Positions 1 through 9,550 of a stretch of DNA of 64,000 nucleotides are shown here, piece after piece. Where the stretch lies: the NCBI GenBank assembly GCA_947493575.1, contig CANLRQ010000001.1:186001-250000 (forward strand), given 5' to 3'. Source of the stretch: an uncultured Marinomonas sp. Its GTDB lineage: Bacteria; Pseudomonadota; Gammaproteobacteria; Pseudomonadales; Marinomonadaceae. The position numbers were made by a program, and so were the translations under genes. The notes under the pieces were generated by a model. That model worked only from the letters and a program-made list of their open reading frames with translations, was not told the DNA's origin and ran no database searches. How positions within the stretch are numbered: the stretch's first letter is position 1; every line of letters begins with the position of its first letter.

Positions 1-615
1 ATTGTTTCAATCATTGCGTCTATTGCATTGATCGTATGGGCTAAAAAACGACAAATAAGAACAGGTGACTGGTTCCCGGCTTACTGGGGTTCTTTAGGCA
101 TTATGATTGTCGTAACCTTGGCTTTCTATTTTATTGCCGGATCTCCACTGGAATTCGACCTACCGCAAAAAAGTCGCTTTAACGTAACAGGTGGTATGGT
201 ACTTCCTCCAGAATTTGTTGCGGTATTAATAGCCTTGGCTACATATACAGGCTCTTTCATTGCTGAGATCGTGCGTGCGGGTATTTTGTCTGTTAACTGG
301 GGACAAACTGAAGCAGCTCGCTCATTGGGCTTAGCAGATAATCTGACTCAACGTATGATTGTATTGCCACAAGCACTACGAGTTATCATTCCTCCACTTA
401 CTAGCCAATACTTAAACTTGGCGAAAAACTCTTCTTTAGGTGCGGCCATTGCTTACCCTGAATTAGTAGCAGTAGTGATGGGAACGACCCTAAACCAAAC
501 AGGTCAAGCAATTGAAACTATTGGTTTATGTATGTTGGTATACGGTTCTTTGAGTTTATCCATATCTCTATTTATGAACTGGTATAACAAGAAAATGTCA
601 TTAACTGAACGATAA
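1..615 (+). CDS. aapQ: AapQ-like amino-acid ABC transporter permease (5' truncated by window edge)
   Basis: Inner-membrane permease of a general L-amino-acid ABC importer of the His/Glu/Gln family. The reading frame is open from the first base of the window, so only about the last 204 residues are present; the first start-like codon at 28 is internal. The visible part has several hydrophobic helices and the EAA-type cytoplasmic loop (AARSLGLADNLTQRMIVLPQ) that docks on the ATPase, typical of the C-terminal half. It is followed 9 bp later by aapM and then aapP, which fixes its identity as AapQ by context. The solute-binding protein AapJ would lie upstream, outside the window. Confidence 0.9.
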   Translation: MVSIIASIALIVWAKKRQIRTGDWFPAYWGSLGIMIVVTLAFYFIAGSPLEFDLPQKSRFNVTGGMVLPPEFVAVLIALATYTGSFIAEIVRAGILSVNWGQTEAARSLGLADNLTQRMIVLPQALRVIIPPLTSQYLNLAKNSSLGAAIAYPELVAVVMGTTLNQTGQAIETIGLCMLVYGSLSLSISLFMNWYNKKMSLTER

Positions 616-624
616 GAGGCGAAA

Positions 625-1728
625 ATGGCGATTATATTTAAACCTTCTCCAAGCCTGCCACCTCCGACAAATTCAGTAGGTGCTGTTGCATGGGTAAAAC
701 AGAATTTATTATCCTCCCCACTAAACGTTTTCTTAACCTTGTTTAGTGCGTACATTCTGTATTTGTTATTACCACCAGTCATTCAATGGGGACTCATTGA
801 TGCAACATGGACTGGAGAATCTAGCCAAGCCTGTAAAGCTGCAGGTGGTGCGTGTTGGGCTTTCATAGGTGTTTATTTTGAACAGTTTATGTATGGTTTG
901 TATCCATCGGAAGAAGTATGGCGTATTAATTTAGCGGTTATTCTACTTGTTCTTATGGTTGCATCTTTTGCAATCAAAACGGTCAACAAGTTGTATTTAT
1001 CAATCGCAATTATTGTTGTCTACCCAGTTGTTGCATACATCCTGTTCGCTGGTGGTTCTTTCGGTCTAGTTGTTGTTGAAACGTCTAACTGGGGCGGACT
1101 TTTCTTAACTACGTTACTAGGTGTTGTGGGTATTGTTGCGTCGTTTCCTTTGGGTGTTCTTTTAGCTCTAGGTAGACGTTCTAACATGCCGATTGCGAAG
1201 TCTGTATGTGTTGTTTTCATTGAAACAATTCGAGCTGTTCCACTGATAACTATCATGTTTATGGCATCAGTAATGATCCCATTATTCTTACCTGAAGGTT
1301 TAAACTTCGATAAGTTAATGCGTGTCATCATTGGTATTACATTATTCTCAGCAGCTTACATGGCTGAGGTTATTCGTGGTGGTTTACAAGCTATTCCTAA
1401 AGGGCAATATGAAGCGGCGGATGCAATGGGTTTAACCTATTGGCAGTCAATGATTCTAGTAATTTTGCCTCAAGCACTTAAACTAGTGATTCCAGGTATC
1501 GTAAACACCTTTATCGGCTTGTTTAAAGACACTACTCTAGTTTACATCGTAGGCATGTTCGATTTGTTAGGACGAATTCAAGCCGCTACTCACGATTCAA
1601 ACTGGTTAGGAACAAGTGTAGAGGGTTATGCCTTTGCTGGTTTCGTTTATTGGGCTTTCTGTTTTGGTATGTCCCGATACTCTATGGCGGTAGAACGCAA
1701 ATTAGAAACCGGACACAAACGAAACTAG
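625..1728 (+). CDS. aapM: AapM-like amino-acid ABC transporter permease
   Basis: Second inner-membrane permease (367 aa) of the AapJQMP-type L-amino-acid importer. It has a long N-terminal part with several membrane helices (from about residue 30) and a C-terminal BPD-transporter domain with the EAA loop (AADAMGLTYWQSMILVILPQ) near residues 272-291. A Shine-Dalgarno GAGG lies just before ATG 625. It sits 9 bp after aapQ and just before aapP, so the three form one operon. Family membership is seen in sequence and context; the substrate range (broad L-amino acids) is known for the family and inferred here. Confidence 0.92.
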   Translation: MAIIFKPSPSLPPPTNSVGAVAWVKQNLLSSPLNVFLTLFSAYILYLLLPPVIQWGLIDATWTGESSQACKAAGGACWAFIGVYFEQFMYGLYPSEEVWRINLAVILLVLMVASFAIKTVNKLYLSIAIIVVYPVVAYILFAGGSFGLVVVETSNWGGLFLTTLLGVVGIVASFPLGVLLALGRRSNMPIAKSVCVVFIETIRAVPLITIMFMASVMIPLFLPEGLNFDKLMRVIIGITLFSAAYMAEVIRGGLQAIPKGQYEAADAMGLTYWQSMILVILPQALKLVIPGIVNTFIGLFKDTTLVYIVGMFDLLGRIQAATHDSNWLGTSVEGYAFAGFVYWAFCFGMSRYSMAVERKLETGHKRN

Positions 1729-1752
1729 ACTATTTTTTTGAGGCCTATGAAA

Positions 1753-2532
1753 ATGACAGAACATAATATGGCACTGGCTCAATTAGAGCAGGGCGAAAAA
1801 GCAATTATTGAGTTTAACGACTTAAATAAGTGGTACGGTGATTTCCACGTACTAAAAAACATTAACTTCAGTGTAAAGTCAGGTGAGCGCATCGTTGTAT
1901 GTGGCCCTTCTGGTTCAGGTAAATCAACAATGACTCGTTGTATTAACCGCCTAGAAGAGCATCAAAAAGGTGATCTTATCGTTGATGGTATTACCATGAA
2001 CGACAACCTGAAAAACATTGAGGCGATTCGTAAAGACGTGGGTATGGTGTTCCAGCACTTTAACCTTTTTCCACACTTAACGATCCTAGAAAACCTAACT
2101 TTAGCGCCAATTTGGGTACGTAAAACACCTAAAAAAGAAGCTGAAGAAATTGCGATGCATTATCTTGAACGAGTTAAGATAGCAAACCAAGCAGCTAAGT
2201 TCCCAGGTCAATTGTCTGGTGGTCAACAACAGCGCGTTGCGATCGCCCGTGGTCTTTGCATGAAGCCACGCATCATGTTATTTGATGAGCCAACGTCTGC
2301 ACTTGACCCTGAAATGATCAAGGAAGTATTAGATGTTATGGTTCAGCTTGCTGAAGAAGGTATGACCATGATCTGCGTAACTCACGAAATGGGATTCGCG
2401 AAAACGGTTGCTGATAGGGTTGTATTTATGGATGCGGGTGAAATCGTTGAAGCCAATAAACCTGAAGAGTTTTTCAATAATCCTCAACATGATCGTACAC
2501 AAAACTTCTTAAGTCAGATATTAAATCACTAA
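1753..2532 (+). CDS. aapP: AapP-like amino-acid ABC transporter ATP-binding protein
   Basis: Cytoplasmic ATPase powering the AapQM permease. Walker [11 protein letters not shown]-loop in [15 protein letters not shown] signature LSGGQQQR, Walker [14 protein letters not shown] and the switch His (VTHEMG) are all present, so it should be active. The frame also offers TTG 1738 and ATG 1747, but the GAGG at 1740-1743 is 9 nt from ATG 1753 and only 3 nt from 1747, so 1753 is preferred (259 aa). Last gene of the aap operon, followed by a strong hairpin terminator. GlnQ/HisP are the close paralogues; the AapQM partners argue for AapP. Confidence 0.93.
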   Translation: MTEHNMALAQLEQGEKAIIEFNDLNKWYGDFHVLKNINFSVKSGERIVVCGPSGSGKSTMTRCINRLEEHQKGDLIVDGITMNDNLKNIEAIRKDVGMVFQHFNLFPHLTILENLTLAPIWVRKTPKKEAEEIAMHYLERVKIANQAAKFPGQLSGGQQQRVAIARGLCMKPRIMLFDEPTSALDPEMIKEVLDVMVQLAEEGMTMICVTHEMGFAKTVADRVVFMDAGEIVEANKPEEFFNNPQHDRTQNFLSQILNH

Positions 2533-2560
2533 ATATTGACTTAATATTCAGTTTTGTAAG

Positions 2561-2588
2561 AAAGCCCCTTTTATGGGGCTTTTTTTTA
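2561..2588 (+). terminator. Rho-independent terminator of the aap operon
   Basis: Stem AAGCCCC / GGGGCTT with a 6-nt loop, followed by an unbroken run of eight T, 29 bp after the aapP stop. Confidence 0.9.
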
Positions 2589-2642
2589 TGTGTTTTTTTG
2601 TTAGATTGAACAATATTCTCTTTTTGTGAAAATGACGCTTTT

Positions 2643-3896
2643 ATGCCAGAAACAACACCCAACTCGATTACAGCTCGTATTGTGCATTTATGGGACAAAA
2701 CAGGAAAACTGCAAGTAATCTTTTCAGATGCAGACGTTCTTGATTTTTCTGCTCTTACTCGTATCACGAAACGCCTTCTAGAGCCTGTTTCTCACTTTAA
2801 TGCGTCAGGAGATGCGCTTACACGCACCGCCAAAATGCCGACATTAATTGATAAACGTTTATTAAAAAAAGCGACTATCAACATACATTGCAGTGCTCAA
2901 TCAGATTTGGTTGAAATGGAAACAGAAACGTTTTTAAAACTTTTTTCTAATTTCCCGCATTCTTTTGATCACTTTACGATTTTACAAAGCCGTATTCCTC
3001 ACATTAGTACCGATCACCTCTTAGATAGTAACGAATTGCATAAAGCATTGGGGCGATTCCAATCCATTCGATTAAAACAACGCTTAGAAGAAACATTAGA
3101 ATTACCCCCCTTACCAATAACCTCTAAAAGAATCATTCAACTATGTAGCAAAAAGAACGTTGATACAGATGTTTTATGTGATGTCATTAGTTTAGATCCA
3201 AGCCTTGCGGCTCAAGTGGTCAGTTGGGCGTCTTCTCCTTATTATGGAGCACCGGGTGATATTGAGTCAGTTGAAGATGCCATTATCAGGGTATTAGGTT
3301 TTGATATGGTGATGAACTTAGCGCTTGGCCTATCAATGAAGAACGTCTTGGACTTACCTAAAAATGGCCCTCGTCACTATCAAAATTTTTGGTTTAATGC
3401 CATTTTTCGAGCAAGTCTCATGGAATCATTAGTTAAGAAAATGCCAGCAGCCAAACGTCCTAGAATCGGCTATGCCTATTTATCTGGATTGTTACATAAC
3501 TTTGGTTACCTGGCCATTAGTCACATTCTGCCAACTCATTTTTCTATTTTATCTCGACACTTAGAAGCCAATGCTCACATTCCAACTGAACGTATAGAAA
3601 TGCATCTATTAAGCTTTACCAAGGAACAGCTAGGTTCATGGCTTTTAAGACATTGGGGTCTACCAGATGAAATTTGTAATGCAATTCGCTACTCAAAATC
3701 CCCAGTTCAGTCAGAGCAAGACAATATATTAGCGGCGCTCTTACAATGCAGTTATCACCTTTGCCACACTCAACCAATATCCAATGGGCTAGCAAACATC
3801 ATTGGACTTTCAGAAGAAGAGTGCCTTTGTGTCTATCAAGAAGTACAATCCTCTTCTAGCAAGTTACAGGAAATGGCCAGCCTGCTACAAAGTTGA
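2643..3896 (+). CDS. HDOD-domain protein
   Basis: A 417-aa cytoplasmic protein. Residues about 1-120 match no domain I can name; residues about 150-350 form an HDOD domain (helical, HD-related, non-catalytic), recognisable from ELPPLPITSKRIIQLC, then VISLDPSLAAQVVSWASSPYYG, IEDAIIRVLGFDMV-like helices and GLLHNFGYL. HDOD proteins act in signalling and regulation, often with c-di-GMP or stress networks, but no activity is assigned. It stands alone between the aap terminator and ubiC. The start ATG 2643 has only a weak Shine-Dalgarno. Function here is unknown. Confidence 0.8.
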   Translation: MPETTPNSITARIVHLWDKTGKLQVIFSDADVLDFSALTRITKRLLEPVSHFNASGDALTRTAKMPTLIDKRLLKKATINIHCSAQSDLVEMETETFLKLFSNFPHSFDHFTILQSRIPHISTDHLLDSNELHKALGRFQSIRLKQRLEETLELPPLPITSKRIIQLCSKKNVDTDVLCDVISLDPSLAAQVVSWASSPYYGAPGDIESVEDAIIRVLGFDMVMNLALGLSMKNVLDLPKNGPRHYQNFWFNAIFRASLMESLVKKMPAAKRPRIGYAYLSGLLHNFGYLAISHILPTHFSILSRHLEANAHIPTERIEMHLLSFTKEQLGSWLLRHWGLPDEICNAIRYSKSPVQSEQDNILAALLQCSYHLCHTQPISNGLANIIGLSEEECLCVYQEVQSSSSKLQEMASLLQS

Positions 3897-3947
3897 TCAT
3901 TTACCAGTCTATTCATTCTTCATACAAGACTATAAAGAGTATTTTTC

Positions 3948-4499
3948 GTGTTAAATTTCAATGCTACCCAACAATTTGATTATCATTGGAAGCCATTATC
4001 ACAAGCTCGCACGGATACAATCCCAGCACACTTAAAACTTTGGTTAAATGAACCTGGATCTCTCACTTCTTTGTTAGAAAGTATGGGCAAGCTGTCCGTT
4101 AATGTTATAAGAGATACATGGGGGCAACCCACTCAAAGGGAGCGTTGGACTTTATCTCTACGTCCAAGAGAAGCAGTAAGGGTAAGAGAAGTCATTTTAC
4201 ATGTGGATGGACTTGCTGTTATCTATGCAAGAACCATTATTCCAGCAACGGCTCTTATTGGACACTGGCGACATTTAAGCAAACTTAAAAATCAGCCTCT
4301 CGGCGGGTATCTATTTAAAGATAAAAACCTTATTCGCAGCCCTATTGAGATTGCCCACCTTCCTTACACTCTTTTCCATAATATTAACGAAAACGTTTGG
4401 GCCCGCCGGTCCGTTTTTAAACAATACAATCGAGGGGTTCTGGTCAGCGAAGCCTTCTTACCTTCCATCGCTCAATTACCGATCAGAAAACACCTATAA
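3948..4499 (+). CDS. ubiC: Chorismate pyruvate-lyase
   Basis: Converts chorismate to 4-hydroxybenzoate plus pyruvate, the first committed step of ubiquinone synthesis. 183 aa, about the usual length. The pattern of WLNEPGSLTSLLE near the N-terminus, a central REVILHVDGLAVIYARTIIP strand pair and late ARRSVF matches UbiC. The start is GTG 3948, with AAAGAG about 8 nt upstream. Its TAA stop overlaps the ubiA ATG by one base (TAATG), so translation is probably coupled and the two enzymes of adjacent pathway steps are made together. Confidence 0.92.
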   Translation: MLNFNATQQFDYHWKPLSQARTDTIPAHLKLWLNEPGSLTSLLESMGKLSVNVIRDTWGQPTQRERWTLSLRPREAVRVREVILHVDGLAVIYARTIIPATALIGHWRHLSKLKNQPLGGYLFKDKNLIRSPIEIAHLPYTLFHNINENVWARRSVFKQYNRGVLVSEAFLPSIAQLPIRKHL

Positions 4500-5353
4500 T
4501 GACTAAATTAGATGCATATCTTCAGCTTACCCGCTTCAATAGACCCATAGGTTCTCTGTTACTTTTATGGCCAACATTATGGGGGATCTGGCTGGCAAGC
4601 AATGGTCATCCAGATTGGAAAATCGTTATTATTTTTGTGCTGGGCGTGTTCTTAATGCGTTCCGCAGGGTGCGTTATCAATGATTATGCAGACAGGCACG
4701 TAGACGGCTCAGTTGAACGCACAAAAAACCGCCCTATTCCTTCAGGAATAGTCACAGAAAAAGAGGCTCTATTACTGTTTGCCGCACTCTGTATAGTCAG
4801 CTTTCTTTTAGTGTTGATGACAGATACTCAAACCGTTTTACTGTCTTTTGTTGGTCTTGGGCTAGCTGCTCTCTATCCCTTTATGAAACGCTACACACAC
4901 CTTCCGCAAGTCTTCCTTGGATTGGCCTTTTCTTGGGCAATTCCAATGGCGTACAGTGCTCAAGGCGGAGACTTAAGTGATTCAACACTATGGATGGTAT
5001 TTGTTGCTAATGCGTTTTGGACAATCGCCTATGACACCTACTATGCAATGGTTGATAGAGAGGATGATTTAAAAATTGGCATAAAGTCAACCGCCATCTT
5101 ATTTGCGCAAAACGATTTATTTATCATTGTATTATTACAAGGATTAGCGCTTTCCTTGCTAATGTGGGTCGGAGTATTGGAATCACTCAAATGGCCTTAC
5201 TTTATCAGTCTGGTGATTGCTGCAATTCTCTTTGCGCTACAACTGAAACAAACATGGAATAGAGAAAAAAACGCCTGCTTCAAAGCCTTTCTAGACAATA
5301 ATCGTATTGGTTATTGTGTGTTCATTGGCATTCTCTTGAACTATCTTATCTGA
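4499..5353 (+). CDS. ubiA: 4-hydroxybenzoate octaprenyltransferase
   Basis: Integral-membrane prenyltransferase that attaches the polyprenyl tail to 4-hydroxybenzoate made by UbiC. 284 aa with about eight or nine membrane helices. The first Asp-rich motif is NDYADRHVD (residues 61-69), followed by RTKNRP; the second is DREDDLKIGIKST further on; both bind Mg-diphosphate. The start overlaps the ubiC stop. No terminator is seen before phoB, whose Pho-box promoter begins about 35 bp downstream. Confidence 0.95.
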   Translation: MTKLDAYLQLTRFNRPIGSLLLLWPTLWGIWLASNGHPDWKIVIIFVLGVFLMRSAGCVINDYADRHVDGSVERTKNRPIPSGIVTEKEALLLFAALCIVSFLLVLMTDTQTVLLSFVGLGLAALYPFMKRYTHLPQVFLGLAFSWAIPMAYSAQGGDLSDSTLWMVFVANAFWTIAYDTYYAMVDREDDLKIGIKSTAILFAQNDLFIIVLLQGLALSLLMWVGVLESLKWPYFISLVIAAILFALQLKQTWNREKNACFKAFLDNNRIGYCVFIGILLNYLI

Positions 5354-5388
5354 ACTATCTTATATGAACTAGAATACAAATTATGACA

Positions 5389-5410
5389 GTTTCATCTAAT
5401 TGTCATAATT
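5389..5410 (+). promoter_or_regulatory. Pho box upstream of phoB
   Basis: Two 7-bp PhoB half-sites GTTTCAT and TTGTCAT (5389-5395 and 5400-5406) separated by 4 bp (CTAA), then AATT: 5/7 and 6/7 to CTGTCAT with the correct 11-bp period. It lies about 45 bp before phoB, implying autoregulation of phoBR under phosphate limitation. Confidence 0.75.
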
Positions 5411-5451
5411 GCACGTTCTAATAAGGATATTATCATTTGGGGGTAGATTCT

Positions 5452-6150
5452 GTGACTGGCAAAACTGTACTAATTATTGATGACGAATCGTCTATTCGTG
5501 AAATGATTGCCATTGCCTTAGAAATGGCAGGGTATCAATACTTCGAAGCTGAAAATAGCCAACAGGCCTATGAAATCATTATTGATCATAGACCGGATTT
5601 AATCCTATGTGATTGGATGATGCCTGGAGGCAGTGGTATTGAATTAACTCGCCGTCTTAAGCGCGATTCTTTAACTGTTGAAATTCCAGTCATTATGCTC
5701 ACTGCGAAAAGTGAAGAAGATAATAAAATTCAGGGCTTAGAAGTTGGGGCTGATGACTACATAACCAAACCTTTTTCTCCTAGAGAGCTAGTAGCACGCT
5801 TAAAAGCGGTTTTACGTAGAGCCAACCCTCAAGGCATTGATGAACCTATTGAAGTTGATGGGTTACTATTAGACCCTATCAGCCAACGTGTTACTATTGG
5901 TTCAACGCCACTAGAGATGGGACCAACTGAATACCGTTTACTTAAGTTTATGATTACTCACCAAGAAAGAGCCTATTCACGAGCGCAATTATTAGACCAA
6001 GTGTGGGGTGGTAATGTGTACGTTGAAGAGCGTACCGTTGACGTACACATACGACGTTTACGCAAGGCTATTGGAGAGACTCACGACTACTTGATTCAAA
6101 CTGTGCGTGGCACAGGCTATCGCTTTTCAAGTAAACGAACAGTTCAATAA
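5452..6150 (+). CDS. phoB: Phosphate regulon response regulator PhoB
   Basis: OmpR/PhoB-family response regulator that activates genes with Pho boxes when phosphate is scarce. The receiver domain has the acidic pair D10-D11, phospho-acceptor D54 ([10 protein letters not shown]), and the [18 protein letters not shown] end; the C-terminal winged helix carries [16 protein letters not shown]. The start is chosen at GTG 5452 (MTGKTVLII) because it matches the usual PhoB N-terminus and has a GGGGG stretch upstream; TTG 5437 in the same frame, with AAGGA about 9 nt upstream, is the alternative. PhoR follows 3 bp later. Confidence 0.96.
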   Translation: MTGKTVLIIDDESSIREMIAIALEMAGYQYFEAENSQQAYEIIIDHRPDLILCDWMMPGGSGIELTRRLKRDSLTVEIPVIMLTAKSEEDNKIQGLEVGADDYITKPFSPRELVARLKAVLRRANPQGIDEPIEVDGLLLDPISQRVTIGSTPLEMGPTEYRLLKFMITHQERAYSRAQLLDQVWGGNVYVEERTVDVHIRRLRKAIGETHDYLIQTVRGTGYRFSSKRTVQ

Positions 6151-6153
6151 ACT

Positions 6154-7461
6154 ATGAAGAAAATTTGGCAGACCGCTTTTTTACATTGGACCATAGGGCT
6201 TGCTGTAAGTTTAGCAATTGGCTTTTTAACAGGGCAGCTTTTATTATGCCTATTTCTGCTGACCTTAATGGGTTTGTGTTCGAATCTATATCAACTTTAT
6301 CAGTTCCACAGTTGGGTTCGTCGATCAGGAAAAGCCGCACCTCCTGAATCCTCCGGCATTTGGGGGGATGTATTTGATGCTGTCCACCGCCTACAAAAAA
6401 AGCAGCGCAAATCCAAGAAACGTATGCGTCGCGCCCTATCACGTATTGAGAATTCAACGTCAGCCTTAAAAGAAGGCGTCATGATGGCGGACAATTCGGG
6501 CAACCTTGAATGGTGGAATGCCTCAGCGGGACAATTTTTGGGTTTAATGAAACCCGTTGATAGAGGACAGCCTGTTACTAATATTGTCCGCAGTCCAGAA
6601 TTTTTTCGCTATTTTACTCAAAAACGATTTGCAGACCCATTAATCATAAAGTCCCCTTCCAAAGACGGTATTTACTTAGAAATACAAACCACTTTATACG
6701 ATCAGAACGACCATTTGATTTTTATACGTGATGTAACTCGCCTACATCTATTGGAACAAATGCGTAAAGACTTTGTAGCAAACGCATCTCACGAACTGAA
6801 AACCCCTCTAACAGTCATTAAAGGCTATTTAGAAACATTAGACATGTTTAAAGACTCCTTACCTAAAAGTATGCAAAAAGGCGTCACTAATATGACCGAG
6901 CAATCCGATAGAATGGAGCAGCTCATTGAAGATTTATTACTCTTATCGCGTCTTGAAAGCAGCGATAAGAGGGAGGCAGATCAATGGCACGATGTGCAAG
7001 AGTTAATAAATAGTGTCATTAATTCTGTGCAGGTAATGGGGAAACAGCATTCTCTACATATAGCCATTCGTTCTGAATCTAAGCTCTACGGGTCGTACCA
7101 AGAGCTCTACAGCGCATTTTCAAATTTGGTGGTAAATGCCATTAAATACTCCCCTAACGGCGGTAATATCGCCATCACATGGGACACAAGCCTAGATGGA
7201 GGTATTTTCACGGTTAAAGACGAAGGGTTAGGTATCGAAGCAAGGTACATTCCCCGCTTAACTGAACGATTTTTTCGAGTGGATAAAGGAAGAGGGTCAC
7301 ATACAGGCGGAACTGGTTTGGGCTTGGCCATTGTAAAGCATGTATTACTACATCATGATGCTAAATTGAATATTTCCAGTCAATTAGGAAATGGCAGCAC
7401 CTTTGCCTGTCAATTCTCCGCCGCACGTATACAAGAGCCACTACTACAAACTTCGCAGTAA
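6154..7461 (+). CDS. phoR: Phosphate regulon sensor histidine kinase PhoR
   Basis: Membrane sensor kinase that phosphorylates PhoB, normally restrained by the Pst transporter and PhoU. 435 aa: two closely spaced N-terminal membrane helices (about residues 8-50) with almost no periplasmic part, a PAS domain (about 95-190), HisKA with H213 in SHELKTP, and a full HATPase domain (N-box NLVVNAIKYSP, G1 DEGLGI, G2 GTGLGLAI). The absent periplasmic sensor fits PhoR, which reads the state of PstSCAB-PhoU rather than phosphate itself; that system is 12 kb downstream. Confidence 0.96.
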   Translation: MKKIWQTAFLHWTIGLAVSLAIGFLTGQLLLCLFLLTLMGLCSNLYQLYQFHSWVRRSGKAAPPESSGIWGDVFDAVHRLQKKQRKSKKRMRRALSRIENSTSALKEGVMMADNSGNLEWWNASAGQFLGLMKPVDRGQPVTNIVRSPEFFRYFTQKRFADPLIIKSPSKDGIYLEIQTTLYDQNDHLIFIRDVTRLHLLEQMRKDFVANASHELKTPLTVIKGYLETLDMFKDSLPKSMQKGVTNMTEQSDRMEQLIEDLLLLSRLESSDKREADQWHDVQELINSVINSVQVMGKQHSLHIAIRSESKLYGSYQELYSAFSNLVVNAIKYSPNGGNIAITWDTSLDGGIFTVKDEGLGIEARYIPRLTERFFRVDKGRGSHTGGTGLGLAIVKHVLLHHDAKLNISSQLGNGSTFACQFSAARIQEPLLQTSQ

Positions 7462-7476
7462 AGTGGCTCTTGTTTA
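7432..7476 (+). terminator. Probable terminator overlapping the end of phoR
   Basis: Perfect 10-bp inverted repeat CAAGAGCCAC / GTGGCTCTTG flanking the phoR stop, with a 21-nt loop and a short T-rich tail (TTTAT). The loop is long and the T-run weak. Confidence 0.5.
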
Positions 7477-7549
7477 TAATTATGCGCGTTTCAATCTATT
7501 TTTAAGATGTGGCCAATTTAAGTAATTGTGCAAAGGTCGCAGATAATAC

Positions 7550-8452
7550 TCACAAGCTCTTAAATAATGCGCTTATAAATTTTTCTTTAATTTCATCTTG
7601 GTCAATCAAACCCAAAGTTACGGTTAAAAACGGCGAATCGTGTCTCTTCTCCGTTGTTGACACACCTTGAACATAATAATTCAACCTGTTGACTGTGCCT
7701 GAAAACTCTAAATCCAAAACGGCTTGCCCCAATACACTCGGCACAATATCGTCACTCTTTATCAGAATGGTTGCTTCCGTTTTGGAAAACTGAATTACCA
7801 TACAACGAAATTGTTTCCCTTCAAAACGTGACATAGTAGGGATTTTAACATCCTTCACAGTAACAGATTTTGTCTTCGCTGTAGGTTGAGCTTGTTTTGG
7901 GGGCGACGCAGTTTTTGCGCCAGAACCAAGCAATACGTCCAAAGAGCCTGAAGTATGACTCGTCATTCCCCCACCTTTTTTGGAGGTGGCTGCACCGCCA
8001 GTCATAGCTGCTAACGCATCAGTCGCGGCTGGGTTTCGGCTTGCTTGTGAGGTTAAGTCGGCAACTAAATTGTGCTTCTTCGCTGCCGACATAACTTTAT
8101 TAATCAGTTGTTCACTGGAGAATGGTTTGCCTAAATAGTCCGTCACACCAGACTTAACCGCTTCAACAATATGGTCTTTATCGCCACGACTGGTAATCAT
8201 AACGAAAGGCAGCTCTGCTTTTTTATAATTATCTTGTTCACGGCACCATTGTAGTAGCTCAACACCTGTCATTTCAGGCATTTCCCAATCACATAGCACC
8301 ATATCAAAGGTTGTTTTTGACAGCAGTTGTTGAGCTTTACGACCATTCACAGCTTCTTCCAGTTGTGCGGAAGGGAACTGCTTGCGCAACGTTCGGCGAA
8401 TCAGATCTCGCGTAAATGTTGCATCATCTACAACTAATATTTTAACGGCCAT
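7550..8452 (-). CDS. Response regulator with unassigned C-terminal domain
   Basis: 300-aa cytoplasmic protein. Residues 1-125 form a CheY-like receiver with D9-D10, phospho-acceptor D55 (MVLCDWEMP) and the conserved Lys in YLGKPFS. A low-complexity linker (about 135-200, rich in Ala, Ser, Thr, Gly, Lys) leads to a C-terminal beta-rich domain of about 100 residues that resembles a PilZ fold in spacing but lacks the RxxxR and D/NxSxxG c-di-GMP motifs, so I do not call it PilZ. It has no DNA-binding domain. No kinase gene is adjacent; PhoR belongs to PhoB. The start codon is 2 bp from the end of the CysZ-like gene, so the two are probably cotranscribed. Confidence 0.8.
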   Translation of the reverse strand: MAVKILVVDDATFTRDLIRRTLRKQFPSAQLEEAVNGRKAQQLLSKTTFDMVLCDWEMPEMTGVELLQWCREQDNYKKAELPFVMITSRGDKDHIVEAVKSGVTDYLGKPFSSEQLINKVMSAAKKHNLVADLTSQASRNPAATDALAAMTGGAATSKKGGGMTSHTSGSLDVLLGSGAKTASPPKQAQPTAKTKSVTVKDVKIPTMSRFEGKQFRCMVIQFSKTEATILIKSDDIVPSVLGQAVLDLEFSGTVNRLNYYVQGVSTTEKRHDSPFLTVTLGLIDQDEIKEKFISALFKSL

Positions 8453-8453
8453 T

Positions 8454-9227
8454 TTACTTTCTTACTCCAAAATTTGAATTGCCTTTAAAGCCGTCGTCTA
8501 ATTTAAATTCCCCAACCCAAAGAGCGCTCGCCGCCACAACAGCTAACGGCATAACAAATAGATTTACTAAAGGGATCATCAATAACCCCATTACAATAAA
8601 GCCAAATGACCAACATAAAACGGGTTTCTGTCGTAAAGTTGAGCGCATATCTCGAAAGCGAATTTTATTATTATCAAATGAATAATCTAAATACTGAATA
8701 GAAAACATCCATGCAGAAAACAACAACCATAAGATAGGAGCAACGATATTAACAACAGGAATAAACGACACGACAAAGAGTAAAATAATTCGAGGTAAAA
8801 AGTAGGTTAATTTTTGTAATTCTCTCAACATACTGTGACCAACAAGAGACAAGATAACAGCCAGAGACACGGTTTCTTGTACAACTTCTCCTGTCAACTT
8901 TTCTTCAACTCTCTCAGCTAAAATCCCCATAAATGGCGCCGCTAATATATTGACACCAATAGAAAAACTGTAAAACAGAAAGAAAGAACTCATTAAACCA
9001 AACAGAACATAAAACAACCAATCAAGGAACCCTAACCAGTCTGGCAGCCAAGACATCATACCGTCAGTTAACTCGGTAAAAAAACTTAGGGCGAATGTAT
9101 ACAAAATTGCCATAAGAGCAAAGTTAGCTAACAAAGGCGCTAAAACAAACAAGCGTAAACTAGGAGAGAATAATAATGGCAAGGCTTGGAAAAAGGCGCC
9201 AACTGCTTTGAAAGGATGTAAAATCAC
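8454..9227 (-). CDS. cysZ: CysZ-like (EI24 family) membrane protein
   Basis: 257-aa polytopic inner-membrane protein matching the CysZ/EI24 family: the N-terminus PFKAVGAFFQALPLLFSP followed by hydrophobic helices near residues 28-50, 70-100, 140-175 and 195-235. CysZ supports sulfate uptake in enterobacteria. The start is GTG 9227. No sulfate-assimilation genes are nearby, so the substrate is inferred from family only. It lies upstream of, and nearly abuts, the response regulator gene. Confidence 0.8.
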   Translation of the reverse strand: MILHPFKAVGAFFQALPLLFSPSLRLFVLAPLLANFALMAILYTFALSFFTELTDGMMSWLPDWLGFLDWLFYVLFGLMSSFFLFYSFSIGVNILAAPFMGILAERVEEKLTGEVVQETVSLAVILSLVGHSMLRELQKLTYFLPRIILLFVVSFIPVVNIVAPILWLLFSAWMFSIQYLDYSFDNNKIRFRDMRSTLRQKPVLCWSFGFIVMGLLMIPLVNLFVMPLAVVAASALWVGEFKLDDGFKGNSNFGVRK

Positions 9228-9550
9228 ATTAAATACCGTTAAAAATTGACCGCGCTAACAGTACCATGACTCCCCTATAACAACCAGTTCTAAGCTCTAA
9301 GACTTACCGAGTAAAATCAATACCTTTGATAATTTATTTGCCCACATTCCAAGCAAGTATCACCAATCTCTCACTTCTGCTAATTCCTGAGCTATTCCAT
9401 AAACTCTATCAGCCCATACAGAATTTCGATTGTGTCTCTGTTTTATTTCATTGAATATCGAAAATATGAAATTGAGGAACATACTTTCTTCAACTTCTCA
9501 AATCATTATAAAAATAGCTCATATTAATTACAGAAGGGATCAATAGCATT
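9228..9550. other. Divergent intergenic region between cysZ-like gene and oppA
   Basis: 323 bp between divergently transcribed genes that must hold both promoters. It is AT-rich, with an A/T-rich stretch from about 9430 to 9530. I see no clear operator, repeat or small ORF. The oppA Shine-Dalgarno GAAGGG is at about 9533-9538. Confidence 0.5.

Noticed and set aside
7525..7541. ATTGTGCAAAGGTCGC, similar to one MITE end
   Set aside because: Single end only, no partner end and no flanking duplication; could be a remnant or chance.
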